Shown here in pieces: positions 36,080-47,833 of a stretch of DNA of 64,000 nt (its first letter is position 1; each line of letters starts with the position of its first letter). The notes under the pieces are model-generated. The model ran no database searches. It worked only from the letters and a program-made list of their open reading frames with translations, and had not been told where the DNA came from. Source of the stretch: Spirochaetota bacterium (GTDB lineage: Bacteria; Spirochaetota; UBA4802; UBA5550). A program made the position numbers and the translations under genes. The stretch spans positions 1 through 64,000 of the forward strand of contig JAGNKX010000015.1 of assembly GCA_017999915.1 (NCBI GenBank), in the 5' to 3' direction.

Positions 36080-36318
36080 GTATACATAAATTTAAATATA
36101 ATTGCGGATATGTCCGGATGTAACGGCCTATTTATTGCGTTTCACCCGTACAAAGTGCTTGCAATTAATAATGTTAATTTTATATTATCAACATACGGGG
36201 ATTTAAAAATACTGAGGCTCCTTGGCGCCTGTATCCTTCTTCGTGCCGTAGGGATACGATTATCGCTTCGGAACCGGTATTTCTTCCCCAGCAAAACTCG
36301 TAATAAGGGAGTACAACC

Positions 36319-37230
36319 ATGGAGAGCACCTATTTCGCATTGGCTTCCAAAGCAAATTTCAACAAGGCCCTCCGGCACTTCTACAAAGTGACCGAAGTAG
36401 TCGATGAAATTGAGACCAATAGAAACCTTGCTGACGTAATAAACAGCGGACTCGATGCCAATGAGATCACGGAAGATCAGATATTGCCGATCGTTGGTTC
36501 CGTAATACGGGATAAATACGGCTACACCTATGATTCATACAACATAGTCGAACCGGTCACCGAGTTTCAGAAAATAGCGGATGAAACGGCGAAATGGACT
36601 GCCCTTGACATCGTGTGCGTCTATTACAACCCCGGTGGAAAGACTTTCCTGATCAACCCGAAGAACCCCGAAAACTGGGAGCGCGTCAGGGAGCTTCACA
36701 ATGATCAGCTGATGGTTATATATGTTAAATTCCTAAAAGAGGAAAATAAGAAGATCGAAGAGGCTGCGATCAACACGTTTGAGGAAATGCTGTCCGGAAA
36801 GGATGTTTTCATCAACAAGGCCTTCATCGACCAGACCGTTGTCCAGGCAAAGCCCGTCGTCAAAAAAGAGAAGAGGGCCGAAGAGCCGGGGAAGGGGGTT
36901 GCAAATATCACGCCGAAATACGCGGTGGAAGTCTCCAATGAGCTCTTCCATAACGGCAACGTCGAGGCGTGGAAAAAGATCGTCGAGAGCTACACCACGT
37001 CCTTCCCTAGCCTCAAGGTATACATATTCCATGGAAGCGAGCTGGTCAATGACATAAACTCCCTGTTCAAGTGGGGTAAGGTGAAACATGGCGATACCAT
37101 ATTCTTCCAGGTCGCCGGGGAAAACATCAAGGGAGTGTCAAAGCTCCAGAAATACCTCTACGAGGGAGCCAGCCCGAGGTTCGAGCAGTTCCTGAAGATC
37201 GGCGTGGGACAGGTGCTGAGGCTTTTCTAA
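36319..37230 (+). CDS. Unknown protein in a pair with the PPDK paralogue
   Basis: 303 residues, soluble, no signal. AAGGGAG lies 8 nt before the ATG. It begins with a helical region (KANFNKALRHFYKVTEVVDE, ITEDQILPIVGSVIRDKYGY), then a mixed alpha/beta region (LDIVCVYYNPGGKTFLINP), a Lys/Glu linker with paired lysines at about 180-200 (KKEKRAEEPGKG), and a C-terminal domain with LKVYIFHGSELV and HGDTIFFQVAGENIKGVSKL. I recognise no family. The next gene starts 39 bases later and shares a terminator, so the two probably work together. Confidence 0.7.
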   Translation: MESTYFALASKANFNKALRHFYKVTEVVDEIETNRNLADVINSGLDANEITEDQILPIVGSVIRDKYGYTYDSYNIVEPVTEFQKIADETAKWTALDIVCVYYNPGGKTFLINPKNPENWERVRELHNDQLMVIYVKFLKEENKKIEEAAINTFEEMLSGKDVFINKAFIDQTVVQAKPVVKKEKRAEEPGKGVANITPKYAVEVSNELFHNGNVEAWKKIVESYTTSFPSLKVYIFHGSELVNDINSLFKWGKVKHGDTIFFQVAGENIKGVSKLQKYLYEGASPRFEQFLKIGVGQVLRLF

Positions 37231-37269
37231 GGCTTGTGAAATCATCTACAAATTCAGAGGAGATTCAAA

Positions 37270-39879
<2,610 letters not shown>

Positions 39880-39908
39880 CCCGAAGCATCGTAATATCGA
39901 ATGAACGG

Positions 39909-39939
39909 AGGCCCCTGCCGAGCGCAGGGGCCTTTTTTA
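39909..39939 (+). terminator. Terminator of the PPDK-paralogue operon
   Basis: AGGCCCCTGC-cgagc-GCAGGGGCCT with six T, 30 bases after the stop codon. Confidence 0.92.
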
Positions 39940-39950
39940 TGTCCGCCCTC

Positions 39951-39982
39951 CGCCCGATAGGCGCGCAAGCGCCTATCGGGCG
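39951..39982. repeat. GC-rich palindrome between convergent genes
   Basis: CGCCCGATAGGCGC-gcaa-GCGCCTATCGGGCG is a perfect 14-bp stem with a GCAA tetraloop, flanked by GTCCGCC and GGCGGAC. It lies just beyond the stop of the minus-strand gene and may terminate it, although only the A-tract of the neighbouring terminator gives a T-run on that strand. The GCGA/GCAA loop suggests a stable RNA hairpin. Confidence 0.75.
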
Positions 39983-39990
39983 GACATATG

Positions 39991-41016
39991 TCATTTTTTT
40001 CTGACCTTCTGCCCCGCAAGGCACAATAGCGCCAGTATCGCGCTCACGATGAAGTTTATGATGTGATAGCCGAAGCCGGTGGTGATGGCGTCCTGGGCGG
40101 ACACGCCGACGAGGACGAACCCGGCGGTCCAGCCCGCCTCGAGGGTTCCGAAGCTCCCGAAGCTGTTGACGGGCAGGACGTTGGCGAGAACTCCCCCGGT
40201 GGAACCGGCGACCGAGAGGAGGAGGCCGATGTCGACGCCAAAGGCCCGGAGGGTGAGATAGGAAAAAAGATACAGCGCGGTCCACACGAGCAGGCTTGAC
40301 AGGGCCAGGCCGGGAATGTGCCGCATCGTCTCGAACCGGGAGAATTCCTCGACAATGGGGTCGATTTTCGATTCGATCCTTTTAACGATCCCGGCTGACC
40401 CGATGCGGAGGGTGCGCACCGTTACGGAAAAAACCTTTGCGCAGAGGATGACCACCCATTTAAGATTGAACAGCATGACCACGGAGAAAATGAAAAAGAG
40501 AATTCCCGCCATGAGGAGGTTGCCCGACGTCTGCCTGCCGTAGTATAAAAAGAGCGAGCCCACGAAGAAGGCCGAAACCACGATGAAGTCGAAAATGCGG
40601 GTCAGGAGGAGGATGTGAAGCCCCGTGCTAAGAGGGGCGCTGCTGAATTTTTTCAGGTAATACACGAAAGTGAGCTCTCCGGTGCGAGCCGGCAGTATCT
40701 GGTTGAAGAAGTTCTGGTAGCTCGAAACGGTGAAGTGATCGAAAAATCCGAGGCCCAGGCTTTTCAGCAGCAGGGAATAACGCAGGGTCTTGAAGATATT
40801 GGCAAAGGTGTAGGCAACACAGGAGTATAAAACCAGGTCGATGCGCGCCAGGAGAAAGGTCTCGAAGGTCCGCCGGTAATCGATTTTCCGGAGGAGAAAC
40901 CACACCAGGAAGAGAGACAAGGCGAGGAAGACCAGGGTCTTGACGCTGAAAATCCGCCGCTTTCGCTCGCGTATTATCTCATCGGGAGTTGATGGGGCCG
41001 GCCTGTTGTCTTCCAT
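39991..41016 (-). CDS. Lysylphosphatidylglycerol synthase TM region/flippase-like protein
   Basis: 341 residues from ATG 41016, which lies in the intergenic space after the glycosyltransferase. About eight transmembrane segments (VFLALSLFLVWFLLRKIDY, FDFIVVSAFFVGSLFLYY, FFIFSVVMLFNLKWVVILC). The motifs ANIFKTLRYSLLLKSLG, QILPARTGELTFVYYLK and NVLPVNSFGSFGTLEAGW are typical of the UPF0104/AglD family (PF03706), the membrane half of MprF, thought to flip lipids. Together with the adjacent GT2 enzyme it probably handles a polyprenyl or lipid-linked sugar. Confidence 0.85.
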   Translation of the reverse strand: MEDNRPAPSTPDEIIRERKRRIFSVKTLVFLALSLFLVWFLLRKIDYRRTFETFLLARIDLVLYSCVAYTFANIFKTLRYSLLLKSLGLGFFDHFTVSSYQNFFNQILPARTGELTFVYYLKKFSSAPLSTGLHILLLTRIFDFIVVSAFFVGSLFLYYGRQTSGNLLMAGILFFIFSVVMLFNLKWVVILCAKVFSVTVRTLRIGSAGIVKRIESKIDPIVEEFSRFETMRHIPGLALSSLLVWTALYLFSYLTLRAFGVDIGLLLSVAGSTGGVLANVLPVNSFGSFGTLEAGWTAGFVLVGVSAQDAITTGFGYHIINFIVSAILALLCLAGQKVRKK

Positions 41017-41030
41017 GGGTCTGCCGCGCG

Positions 41031-41957
41031 TCACCGGTTGCGGCTTATTTTTTTTATGATCTCCGCCAGGAGGCCGAAGAAGAAGGTCTGCAGCCCCATG
41101 AAGAGGCACCCCAGCACCGCGTTGACGTGAACGACCGGCTTCAGGTTGTACCCCAGGATGTAGAGGACCAGCTCCGCGAGAAAAACGATGAGCCCGGTGG
41201 ACAGGAACAGAAGGCCGATGGTCCCGAATATCTTCATCGGCTCGACGATGACCAGCACCATGAGGATCTGGAACCCCACCTTGAAGGGGTACTTGAGGGA
41301 TATGAAGGATTTCCCGGTGACGCGCTTCCTGAAGCTGACGTCCACGTGGGCGAAGCGCATCCCCTTGTGGTACGAATCGAGAAGGATCTGCTGCGTGTAA
41401 TTGTAGTCGCCGGGAAGGCTGAATACACTCAGGTAATCACGGTTGATGGCGAAAATGCCGGGCTGGCTGTCTTTCAGCGGCCATCCCGTGAGGAAGCGCA
41501 TGAGGCCGGTGAAGACCTTGTTGCCGATATGGCGAACCATGGGCATGCGGTACTCGATGCGATTGAACCGATTGCCGTAGACCACGTCGGCCGAGTCCTC
41601 GAGGATCGGCTTGATGAGGTCGAATATGTCATTGGGATCGTGCTGGAGGTCGGCGTCGAACTTGATAACGATATCGGCGCCGTCCTTTTCGGCGGCCGTG
41701 AGGCCGGTGCGGATGGCCGCCCCGAGGCCCTGGTTGATCTTATGGCGGAGGATGCGGTTCGCGCCGGCCGCCTGGGAAATGGCGCGCGTATCGTCTTTCG
41801 ATCCGTCATCCACCACGTATACCTGAAAATCAATTTCCTGCTTCTTCATTTTTCCGCTGATGGCCCGCAGCGCCTTGATCGTGTCGCCGATGCGCTCCGC
41901 CTCGTTGTAGGCGGGGACGACGACTATGAGCTTCGTGGATGATTTTTTAGCAGGCAT
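41031..41957 (-). CDS. Family 2 glycosyltransferase, polyprenyl-phosphate type
   Basis: 308 residues. The GT-A catalytic domain occupies residues 8-235: VVVPAYNEAERIGDTIKAL, VVDDGSKDDT, NQGLGAAIRTGL, the metal-binding KFDADLQHDP and GIFAINRDYL. Two C-terminal transmembrane helices follow (GTIGLLFLSTGLIVFLAELV and a second one). This is the DPM1-like arrangement that transfers mannose or glucose from a nucleotide sugar to a polyprenyl phosphate. The downstream UPF0104 protein (14 bases away) could flip the product. GGAGAAGA precedes the start. Confidence 0.9.
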   Translation of the reverse strand: MPAKKSSTKLIVVVPAYNEAERIGDTIKALRAISGKMKKQEIDFQVYVVDDGSKDDTRAISQAAGANRILRHKINQGLGAAIRTGLTAAEKDGADIVIKFDADLQHDPNDIFDLIKPILEDSADVVYGNRFNRIEYRMPMVRHIGNKVFTGLMRFLTGWPLKDSQPGIFAINRDYLSVFSLPGDYNYTQQILLDSYHKGMRFAHVDVSFRKRVTGKSFISLKYPFKVGFQILMVLVIVEPMKIFGTIGLLFLSTGLIVFLAELVLYILGYNLKPVVHVNAVLGCLFMGLQTFFFGLLAEIIKKISRNR

Positions 41958-42243
41958 CTATCTTCTCCGGGTCACTGTATGATTCTGCCGGGCCTTGAAT
42001 CCGCCGTGGCGGTTGAGCCGTGAAGGCGTTGCATGGGATCCTTCAATCTATAGCCCGGCACATTATTTCACATTGTTCCGGAAGGGTGAAAATAATCAAG
42101 GAATAAATTTATCCGCCGGGATTGTCCGGTTACAACGCCCGTGCCTCGACAAATTAAAAAACTCCTTGCGCCGGCCAGCGGTAATATCCATTATTGCTTT
42201 TCTGTTTGGAGAATGTGGGGATCAAAAGAAATGGCTGGATCAA

Positions 42244-43104
42244 ATGCTTACAGTTAGGCCCGCTGACAGTTCCCGCGGCAGGGCGGTCTCGATGCTGATC
42301 GCGGCGGCCGTTCTCTGGAGCACAGGCGGATTGCTTATCAAATCCGTCGACTGGGACCCCTTCGCCATAGCCGGGACCCGCAGCGCCATCGCCGCCATGG
42401 TGGTGATGGCGTACCTGCGCCGTCCCCGCCTCGCGTGGTCCTTTCCGCTGATCGGCGGCGCCGTTTTCTACTCGGCCACGGTCATACTTTTCGTCTTGGC
42501 CAACAAGATGACGACGGCCGCCAACGCCATCGTGCTGCAGTACGTGTGCCCCGTGTATGTGGCGCTGCTGGGCGCCCTGATCCTGAAGGAAAGGGTTTCC
42601 CGGCGGGCCGGCATCATGGTCGTCGTAGCCATGGCGGGAATAGTCCTGTTCTTTTTCGACCGGCTTACGCCCGACGGCTTCCGGGGGAACATGCTCGCCC
42701 TGGCCAGCGGCGTCACCATGGCGTTCATGATAATATGCCTGCGCATGCAGAAGCACGGTTCTCCCACCGAATCGATCCTTCTGGGCAACCTCCTCACGGT
42801 CCTTGTCTGCGCGCCCCGCATGTCAGCGCCCCTGCCGCCGATGCCCGGCATCATATCCCTGGCGCTGCTCGGCGTGTTCCAGCTCGGCCTCTCATACCTT
42901 CTCTATTCCCGCGCCATCAGGCACGTTCCGGCCCTGGACGCGATACTCATCCCGGTCATTGAGCCGATACTTAATCCTCTCTGGGTATTCATTGCCCTGG
43001 GCGAACGCCCCGGGGAATGGGCCGTTGCCGGCGGGGCCATTATCATCGTATCGATCACCGTTTTCAGCATCCTGGAAACCCGAGGCTCTTCCCATGGAGC
43101 GTGA
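42244..43104 (+). CDS. EamA/DMT-family transporter
   Basis: 286 residues from ATG 42244 with ten transmembrane segments in two EamA repeats. First repeat: SMLIAAAVLWSTGGLLIKSV, RSAIAAMVVMAYLRR, TAANAIVLQYVCPVYVALLG; second ends in VIEPILNPLWVFIALGERPG, a hallmark of the family. It should export a metabolite, but the substrate is unknown. An upstream in-frame extension to 41995 is not hydrophobic in a sensible way and has no ribosome site, so I do not use it. The 286-bp gap before it shows no other feature. Confidence 0.88.
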   Translation: MLTVRPADSSRGRAVSMLIAAAVLWSTGGLLIKSVDWDPFAIAGTRSAIAAMVVMAYLRRPRLAWSFPLIGGAVFYSATVILFVLANKMTTAANAIVLQYVCPVYVALLGALILKERVSRRAGIMVVVAMAGIVLFFFDRLTPDGFRGNMLALASGVTMAFMIICLRMQKHGSPTESILLGNLLTVLVCAPRMSAPLPPMPGIISLALLGVFQLGLSYLLYSRAIRHVPALDAILIPVIEPILNPLWVFIALGERPGEWAVAGGAIIIVSITVFSILETRGSSHGA

Positions 43105-43185
43105 CTATCGCAGCGGGCGAACATTTACGAAGGCGGGCCCATTGGGCCGGTCAAAATAGCGATTGACAGATCGCGATAATCGGAT

Positions 43186-44475
43186 ATGCTTCATGGAATG
43201 AAGCTTACGCTTGCAACGATTATCGGTGATCCGAACAAGACAAGGCTTGAAAACAGGATTTACAACGCCCTCACGTTTTTTACACCCCTGACGACGATAT
43301 TAATCATGCCCCTGATATTCATACTGGATATCGGGCCATTCCACGTGGCGACGATCCTGTTTATCACCGTTTCCGGGTTTTACCTGTATTACCTCTCGCG
43401 TTTTCATAGCATCACCAACGTGTATTTCCTCATCATAACCGGGACCGTGGCCCTTTCGATCATTTGGTTCACCGGCTACGGGACCGTAGGGTATGTGCAT
43501 CTCTTTTACCAGTTCATAACGCTCTTCATACTTCTGTCGCTGGAGGGGCGGCGCCGTATCGTTTTTTTCCTGATGGTGCCGGTGGTCATCGCGGTCCTGA
43601 CGCTTGTCGAGAGCTTTTGCGTCATACCACTCAAGCACTATCGCAGCCCCCAGGAGCGGTGGATAGATTTTATCATCAACTGCACCGCGTGGATCCTCGT
43701 GACCGGCTTCATGATCAAGATCATCATAGACAATTTCCGGAAGGAACGCGCCAGGGTGGAGGACGAGCTCGAGATTGCCCGCGCCCTGCAGATGCGCCTG
43801 CTTCCCGGGGACCTGCCGGTGATACCGGAATATTCCATCCATGCCGTGTATATACCCATGGAAAAGGTGGGCGGGGATTTTTATGATTACCATGTGACCG
43901 ATGACGCGGTGGACATCTTCGTGGCCGATGTTTCAGGCCACGGCCTCTCGAGCGCGTTTCTGGCGACCATCACGAAAATGGCCTTCCGGTACGAGCGCCC
44001 CGGCGGCTACCCGGCCGAGGTCCTTGGCCGATTGAACAAGGCGGTTCTCCGGTCAACGGTCCACAACAACTATGTCACAGCCGTGTATTGCATCGTTAAC
44101 CGCCAGGAGCGGGTGATGCGCTGCGCCAGGGCCGGCCATTTCCCGCCGCTCCTGTACCGGCGCGGCGACAATGTCGTGGAGGAGATTCAATCACCCGGCA
44201 AGCCGCTGGGATGGGTGGATGATCCCGGGATATGCGAAGTAGAGGTTACTCTCTGCCGGGGCGACCGCCTGGTGCTCTATACCGACGGCGTCACCGAATG
44301 CTTCAGCGGCAGGGGGGTGATGTTCGGGATTTCCCGGCTGAAGGATTTTATCGTGGCCCACACCGATTTGGAGCCGGCGGATTTCTGCGGCCTCCTTCTC
44401 GATGAGCTCCGTCGCTTTACTGGCTCGAAGATCTTTGCAGACGATATTACCCTTGCCGTTCTTGACGTCAACTGA
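43186..44475 (+). CDS. Membrane-bound SpoIIE-type PP2C serine phosphatase
   Basis: 429 residues. The N-terminal 180 contain about six transmembrane helices forming an unassigned sensor. A short linker helix (RKERARVEDELEIARALQMRL) with the usual LLP start leads into the phosphatase: VGGDFYDYHVTDDAVDIFVA and DVSGHGLSSAF bear the metal-binding aspartates, RAGHFPPLLYRR and YTDGVTECF the others. These proteins act as RsbU-like phosphatases on anti-anti-sigma factors. No such partner is in the window. Start at 43186 or ATG 43198. Confidence 0.9.
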   Translation: MLHGMKLTLATIIGDPNKTRLENRIYNALTFFTPLTTILIMPLIFILDIGPFHVATILFITVSGFYLYYLSRFHSITNVYFLIITGTVALSIIWFTGYGTVGYVHLFYQFITLFILLSLEGRRRIVFFLMVPVVIAVLTLVESFCVIPLKHYRSPQERWIDFIINCTAWILVTGFMIKIIIDNFRKERARVEDELEIARALQMRLLPGDLPVIPEYSIHAVYIPMEKVGGDFYDYHVTDDAVDIFVADVSGHGLSSAFLATITKMAFRYERPGGYPAEVLGRLNKAVLRSTVHNNYVTAVYCIVNRQERVMRCARAGHFPPLLYRRGDNVVEEIQSPGKPLGWVDDPGICEVEVTLCRGDRLVLYTDGVTECFSGRGVMFGISRLKDFIVAHTDLEPADFCGLLLDELRRFTGSKIFADDITLAVLDVN

Positions 44476-44492
44476 GGGAGCGGCCGGCGCGA

Positions 44493-46322
44493 TCAGGCTT
44501 CCCGCCCGGCTCGCTCGCGGTAATTGCAGCGGACGTACCAGGCCTGCTTGATCTTCACCGGGTGGAGGGAAAGCCAGAGCGGGTCCGGCAGGTACTGGAC
44601 CGTGTTGCAGTATTGGCAGGTCGCGTTCCGCGGCGTTTCCACTGTTATCTCGAGGGGCGCCCCGCACTTGATGCAGGATATGGCAACCGGCTTGATTCCC
44701 TTTATGGGCGGGGAAGGGACTCCCTCTTCGTCGGCGCAGAATACCTGCTCCGCGTTTTGTGACCATGGAAGCCATTCCGGCAGGGGGAAGGTGGACTGGG
44801 ACGTCTTGCAGGAGGGGCAGGGCGGCATGGTCCGCGCGCCGGTTTCTATGTCATCCGTATCAAGGGAGGCGCCGCAGGAGTTGCAGAGCGGGGCCTTGAT
44901 GCCCGCCTTTTCGACGATGAGGCTCAGCTGGTCCATATATTCAATCGTGCCGAAATCGGAGCGCGCGATTTTCTCCCACAGCGGTCCGGGAAGGCCTGTA
45001 TCTCGCAGGCATGACTGGCATTTCGCTTTTTTTGCTGGCCCGTTGACAAAGACCGGCTGGCTGCAGAAGGGGCAGCTGATCTCGACCTTGAGAGAATAAT
45101 ACTGCGGCCTAATTGCCTTAAGGCGGCGTTTGATCGCTTCCCTGATATCATCGGGAACGCCGGCGTCCGCCAGCTCCCTGAGGACCTTCTTGTCTTCGAT
45201 CCGCTCAACGGCGGCTTTTTTCACCGCCGAATCGTAATCGCCGCGAACGATCTCCGCGAGAATGTCCGGGGCATTGATCAGGGACACGGCCGCCTTGGAC
45301 ACGGCAGCGTCCTTCTCGGCCTTGACAATGCCGAAAAGAAATTCATGGTCAGGCTTCCCGATGTTGTTGATCGCCGCTATCTTCGCCTGTGGAGCGGCTG
45401 CGCTATGGATGATTTTTTCCAGGGACGCGCGGTTTTTTATGGGGTTTATTATCTCCTGGATCACCTGCGGGTCCTTCTCGGAGCAGGCCAGCTCCACGAG
45501 ACGGTCAGGGTCGGACCTGGCGATCCTGCTGACAGCGCCAATTTTTACCGCGGCCGTCGCCGCCGACCGCGCGATATCAAGGAGCGTTTCCCTGTCATCG
45601 ATCTTTCCTATGACATAGCCCGCGACCTCCTCGCTCATCGTGGATTTCGCAATCAGCGCCATTGCCGAGGGATCGGCGATGTTCTTCAGCGCCGCCATTT
45701 TCACCGTATCGGAAGGGTCCTTCATGACGATGTTCAGGAGCTCTTCCTGGTCAGTGATGGCTGATACGGCCCTGGCCCTGATCCGGTCAACCCGGTGCCT
45801 GCGACGGTTCCTGAACAGGTCGCCCGCCGCCATGCCAAGGGCGAACTTATCCCGCTGGGACCATAGAAAGGCGAATACGGCGGCCCATGCGCCGGACCAT
45901 ATATAAAAGGGAAGGGGATCCGCCATGACAATGGAATAGAGCTCCGGAAACCGGCCAAAGACCCCGGGACCGGACAGGGCGTAGTAGCCCTTCGCGTTCA
46001 GGCCATTGGCGATGAAACCGAGGACGCCCTGGCCCACGGCAAGGATCAGGCCCAGGCCGAACTGTGCCATGGACACCGCGCCGAATCCGAACTGCGAAAC
46101 GGAAATGATGCCGAATCCGAACTGGGTGAAGGCGATGGCGCCGAATCCGAACTGGGCGATGGTAATAAAGCCCTTTCCTACCCAGCCAATGGCGATGAAC
46201 CCGCGGGCATACATGCCGATGGAGATGAATCCGCGCTCTTTCATGCCGAGGGCGATGAGAGGCATCCCGAAGATTTTAGTTTTTGTTACCATTTTAGAAT
46301 GATACGTTATTTCCCCTTCCAT
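44493..46322 (-). CDS. Modular protein with QFGFG repeats, HEAT-like repeats and zinc ribbons
   Basis: 609 residues from ATG 46322. Residues about 15-110 contain 14-residue repeats of the type TQFGFGIISVSQ (GKGFITIAQFGFGAIAF, SQFGFGAVSMAQFGLG), with Gly and hydrophobics alternating, then a transmembrane segment (PFYIWSGAWAAVFAFLW). Residues 170-390 are short HEAT-like helical units (VKMAALKNIADPSAMALIAK, VKIGAVSRIARSDPDRLVEL). The C-terminal 200 have zinc-ribbon CxxC pairs (CPFCSQ/CQSC, CNSCG/CPSC, CIKCG/CQYC). No function known. The 5' end reaches into a repeat. Confidence 0.8.
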   Translation of the reverse strand: MEGEITYHSKMVTKTKIFGMPLIALGMKERGFISIGMYARGFIAIGWVGKGFITIAQFGFGAIAFTQFGFGIISVSQFGFGAVSMAQFGLGLILAVGQGVLGFIANGLNAKGYYALSGPGVFGRFPELYSIVMADPLPFYIWSGAWAAVFAFLWSQRDKFALGMAAGDLFRNRRRHRVDRIRARAVSAITDQEELLNIVMKDPSDTVKMAALKNIADPSAMALIAKSTMSEEVAGYVIGKIDDRETLLDIARSAATAAVKIGAVSRIARSDPDRLVELACSEKDPQVIQEIINPIKNRASLEKIIHSAAAPQAKIAAINNIGKPDHEFLFGIVKAEKDAAVSKAAVSLINAPDILAEIVRGDYDSAVKKAAVERIEDKKVLRELADAGVPDDIREAIKRRLKAIRPQYYSLKVEISCPFCSQPVFVNGPAKKAKCQSCLRDTGLPGPLWEKIARSDFGTIEYMDQLSLIVEKAGIKAPLCNSCGASLDTDDIETGARTMPPCPSCKTSQSTFPLPEWLPWSQNAEQVFCADEEGVPSPPIKGIKPVAISCIKCGAPLEITVETPRNATCQYCNTVQYLPDPLWLSLHPVKIKQAWYVRCNYRERAGREA

Positions 46323-46362
46323 GATGGGAAGCTCCCAAAAGGAAGTTGTTGTGCTATAAGGT

Positions 46363-46498
46363 CCCCTCACCCCCGGCCCCTCTCCCATTAAGAATTGAAG
46401 AAAGGAGAGGGGGGACTAAGATGAAAATCTTTAATGCGGAAACCCTCTACTTTATTTTGAGCTTCATGGGAGAGGGTGCGCGGAGCGCGGGTGAGGGT
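46363..46498. mobile_element. MITE-like CCCTCACCC element, copy A
   Basis: It runs from CCCCTCACCCCCGG to GGGTGAGGG, with imperfect inverted ends (CCTCTCCCAT near the left, ATGGGAGAGG near the right). The interior carries AAGAAAGGAGAGGGG and ACCCTCT. A longer copy lies at 56633-56826. There is no gene; it sits between the HEAT-like gene and pgk. Confidence 0.7.
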
Positions 46499-46511
46499 GA
46501 ATTTATGTTAG

Positions 46512-46551
46512 ACACCCCCACATATCCTCCCCATCGAGGGGGAGGAGTGTA
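46512..46551. repeat. CCTCCCC-ATCGA-GGGGGAGG hairpin
   Basis: CCTCCCC/GGGGGAGG around ATCGA, directly behind copy A of the CCCTCACCC element and similar to the hairpin before murD (6495-6511). On the minus strand it follows pgk, so it may also serve as its 3' hairpin. Confidence 0.6.
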
Positions 46552-46556
46552 TATCT

Positions 46557-47741
46557 TTACTTATCCAGCGCCGCTATACCCGGCAGTGTCTTTCCCTCTA
46601 GCAGCTCCAGCCAGGCGCCGCCGCCGGTGGAGATGTACGATATCTTGTCGGCCACGCCGGACTGGTTGACCGCGGATACGCTGTCGCCGCCGCCGACGAT
46701 GCTCAGGCACCCCGATTCGGCCAGGGCCTTGGCCACGGCATTGGTGCCGCCGGCGAAATTGGGCATCTCGAAGGCGCCCATGGGGCCGTTCCAGATGACC
46801 GTCTTCGAAGACTTTATCTTTTCATTGAAGAGCTTGACCGACGCGGGCCCGACATCGAGTCCCATCATGTTGTCAGGTATCTTGTCGGCTGGCACCACGG
46901 CGCTGGGCGAATTGTTGTCGAATTCCGGCGCGGCGATAATGTCCACCGGCAGGAGTATCTCCACGCCCTTCTTGGCCGCCTCGTCCATGATCTCCTTCGC
47001 CGAATCCACCAGGTCGGCCTCGAGGAGTGACTTCCCCACGTTCATGCCTTTGGCCTTCATGAAGGTGAAGGCCATGCCGCCGCCGATGATGATGTAGTTG
47101 ACTTTCGAGACGATGTTCTTCAGCGCGTCGAGCTTCGTCGACACCTTGGCGCCGCCGATGATCGCGCCCAGGGGCCGCTGGGGATTGCCCATGGCCTTTT
47201 TAAAATATTCGATCTCGTTTTCAAGGAGGAACCCGGCCGCGCATTCCTTGACATAATTCGTGATGGCGTCGTTGGAAGAGTGGCCGCGGTGGGCGGCCGC
47301 GAAGGCGTCGTCGATGTAGACGTCGCAGAGGGAGGCGAGCTGTTTGCCAAGCTCCTGGTCGTTCTTCTCTTCGCCGGGATAGAACCGTATGTTCTCCAGA
47401 AGGGCTATGTCGCCGTCTTTGAGGCCGTCGATGATTTTCTTGACCTCGTCGCCGAGCGGCGTTTCTATGAAGAGCACCTTCTTGCCAAGGATCTTGTTCA
47501 GGCGCTCGGCAACGGGCTTCAGGCTCATCTCGGGGACCGGCTTGCCCTTGGGCCTTCCCAGGTGGGAGACAAGTATGATCTTGCAGCCGGCCTTGAGGCA
47601 ATGGTTGATGGTCGGCAGGGTCGCGGTTATCCGCGTGTCATCTTTGATATTCATGCTCTTGTCATAGGGGACGTTGTAGTCAACGCGGACCATGACGCGC
47701 TTTCCCTTGATGTCCAGATTGTTGATATACTTGATTGTCAT
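46557..47741 (-). CDS. pgk: Phosphoglycerate kinase
   Basis: 394 residues from ATG 47741, with GAGGTG six bases upstream. Interconverts 1,3-bisphosphoglycerate plus ADP and 3-phosphoglycerate plus ATP. Motifs: MVRVDYNVPYD (PGK signature), DTRITATLPTI, VSHLGRPKG, ENIRFYPGEEKND, AHRGHSSN, GGAKVSTKLD, NGPMGAFEMPNFA and GGGDSVSAV at the nucleotide site. It is preceded on the same strand by tatC after 92 bases. A REP/MITE region follows its stop. Confidence 0.97.
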   Translation of the reverse strand: MTIKYINNLDIKGKRVMVRVDYNVPYDKSMNIKDDTRITATLPTINHCLKAGCKIILVSHLGRPKGKPVPEMSLKPVAERLNKILGKKVLFIETPLGDEVKKIIDGLKDGDIALLENIRFYPGEEKNDQELGKQLASLCDVYIDDAFAAAHRGHSSNDAITNYVKECAAGFLLENEIEYFKKAMGNPQRPLGAIIGGAKVSTKLDALKNIVSKVNYIIIGGGMAFTFMKAKGMNVGKSLLEADLVDSAKEIMDEAAKKGVEILLPVDIIAAPEFDNNSPSAVVPADKIPDNMMGLDVGPASVKLFNEKIKSSKTVIWNGPMGAFEMPNFAGGTNAVAKALAESGCLSIVGGGDSVSAVNQSGVADKISYISTGGGAWLELLEGKTLPGIAALDK

Positions 47742-47833
47742 CGCTGCACCTCGTAACATTTATTGCGGGGGCGCGGCCGGGATACCGCCGCGGGCCCATT
47801 ATATTTTTCATCCATCAGGTGAACAGGTCAAGA

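Noticed and set aside
41995-42243. N-terminal extension of the EamA transporter
   Set aside because: No Shine-Dalgarno, composition unlike the rest, and the ten transmembrane segments start after 42244.
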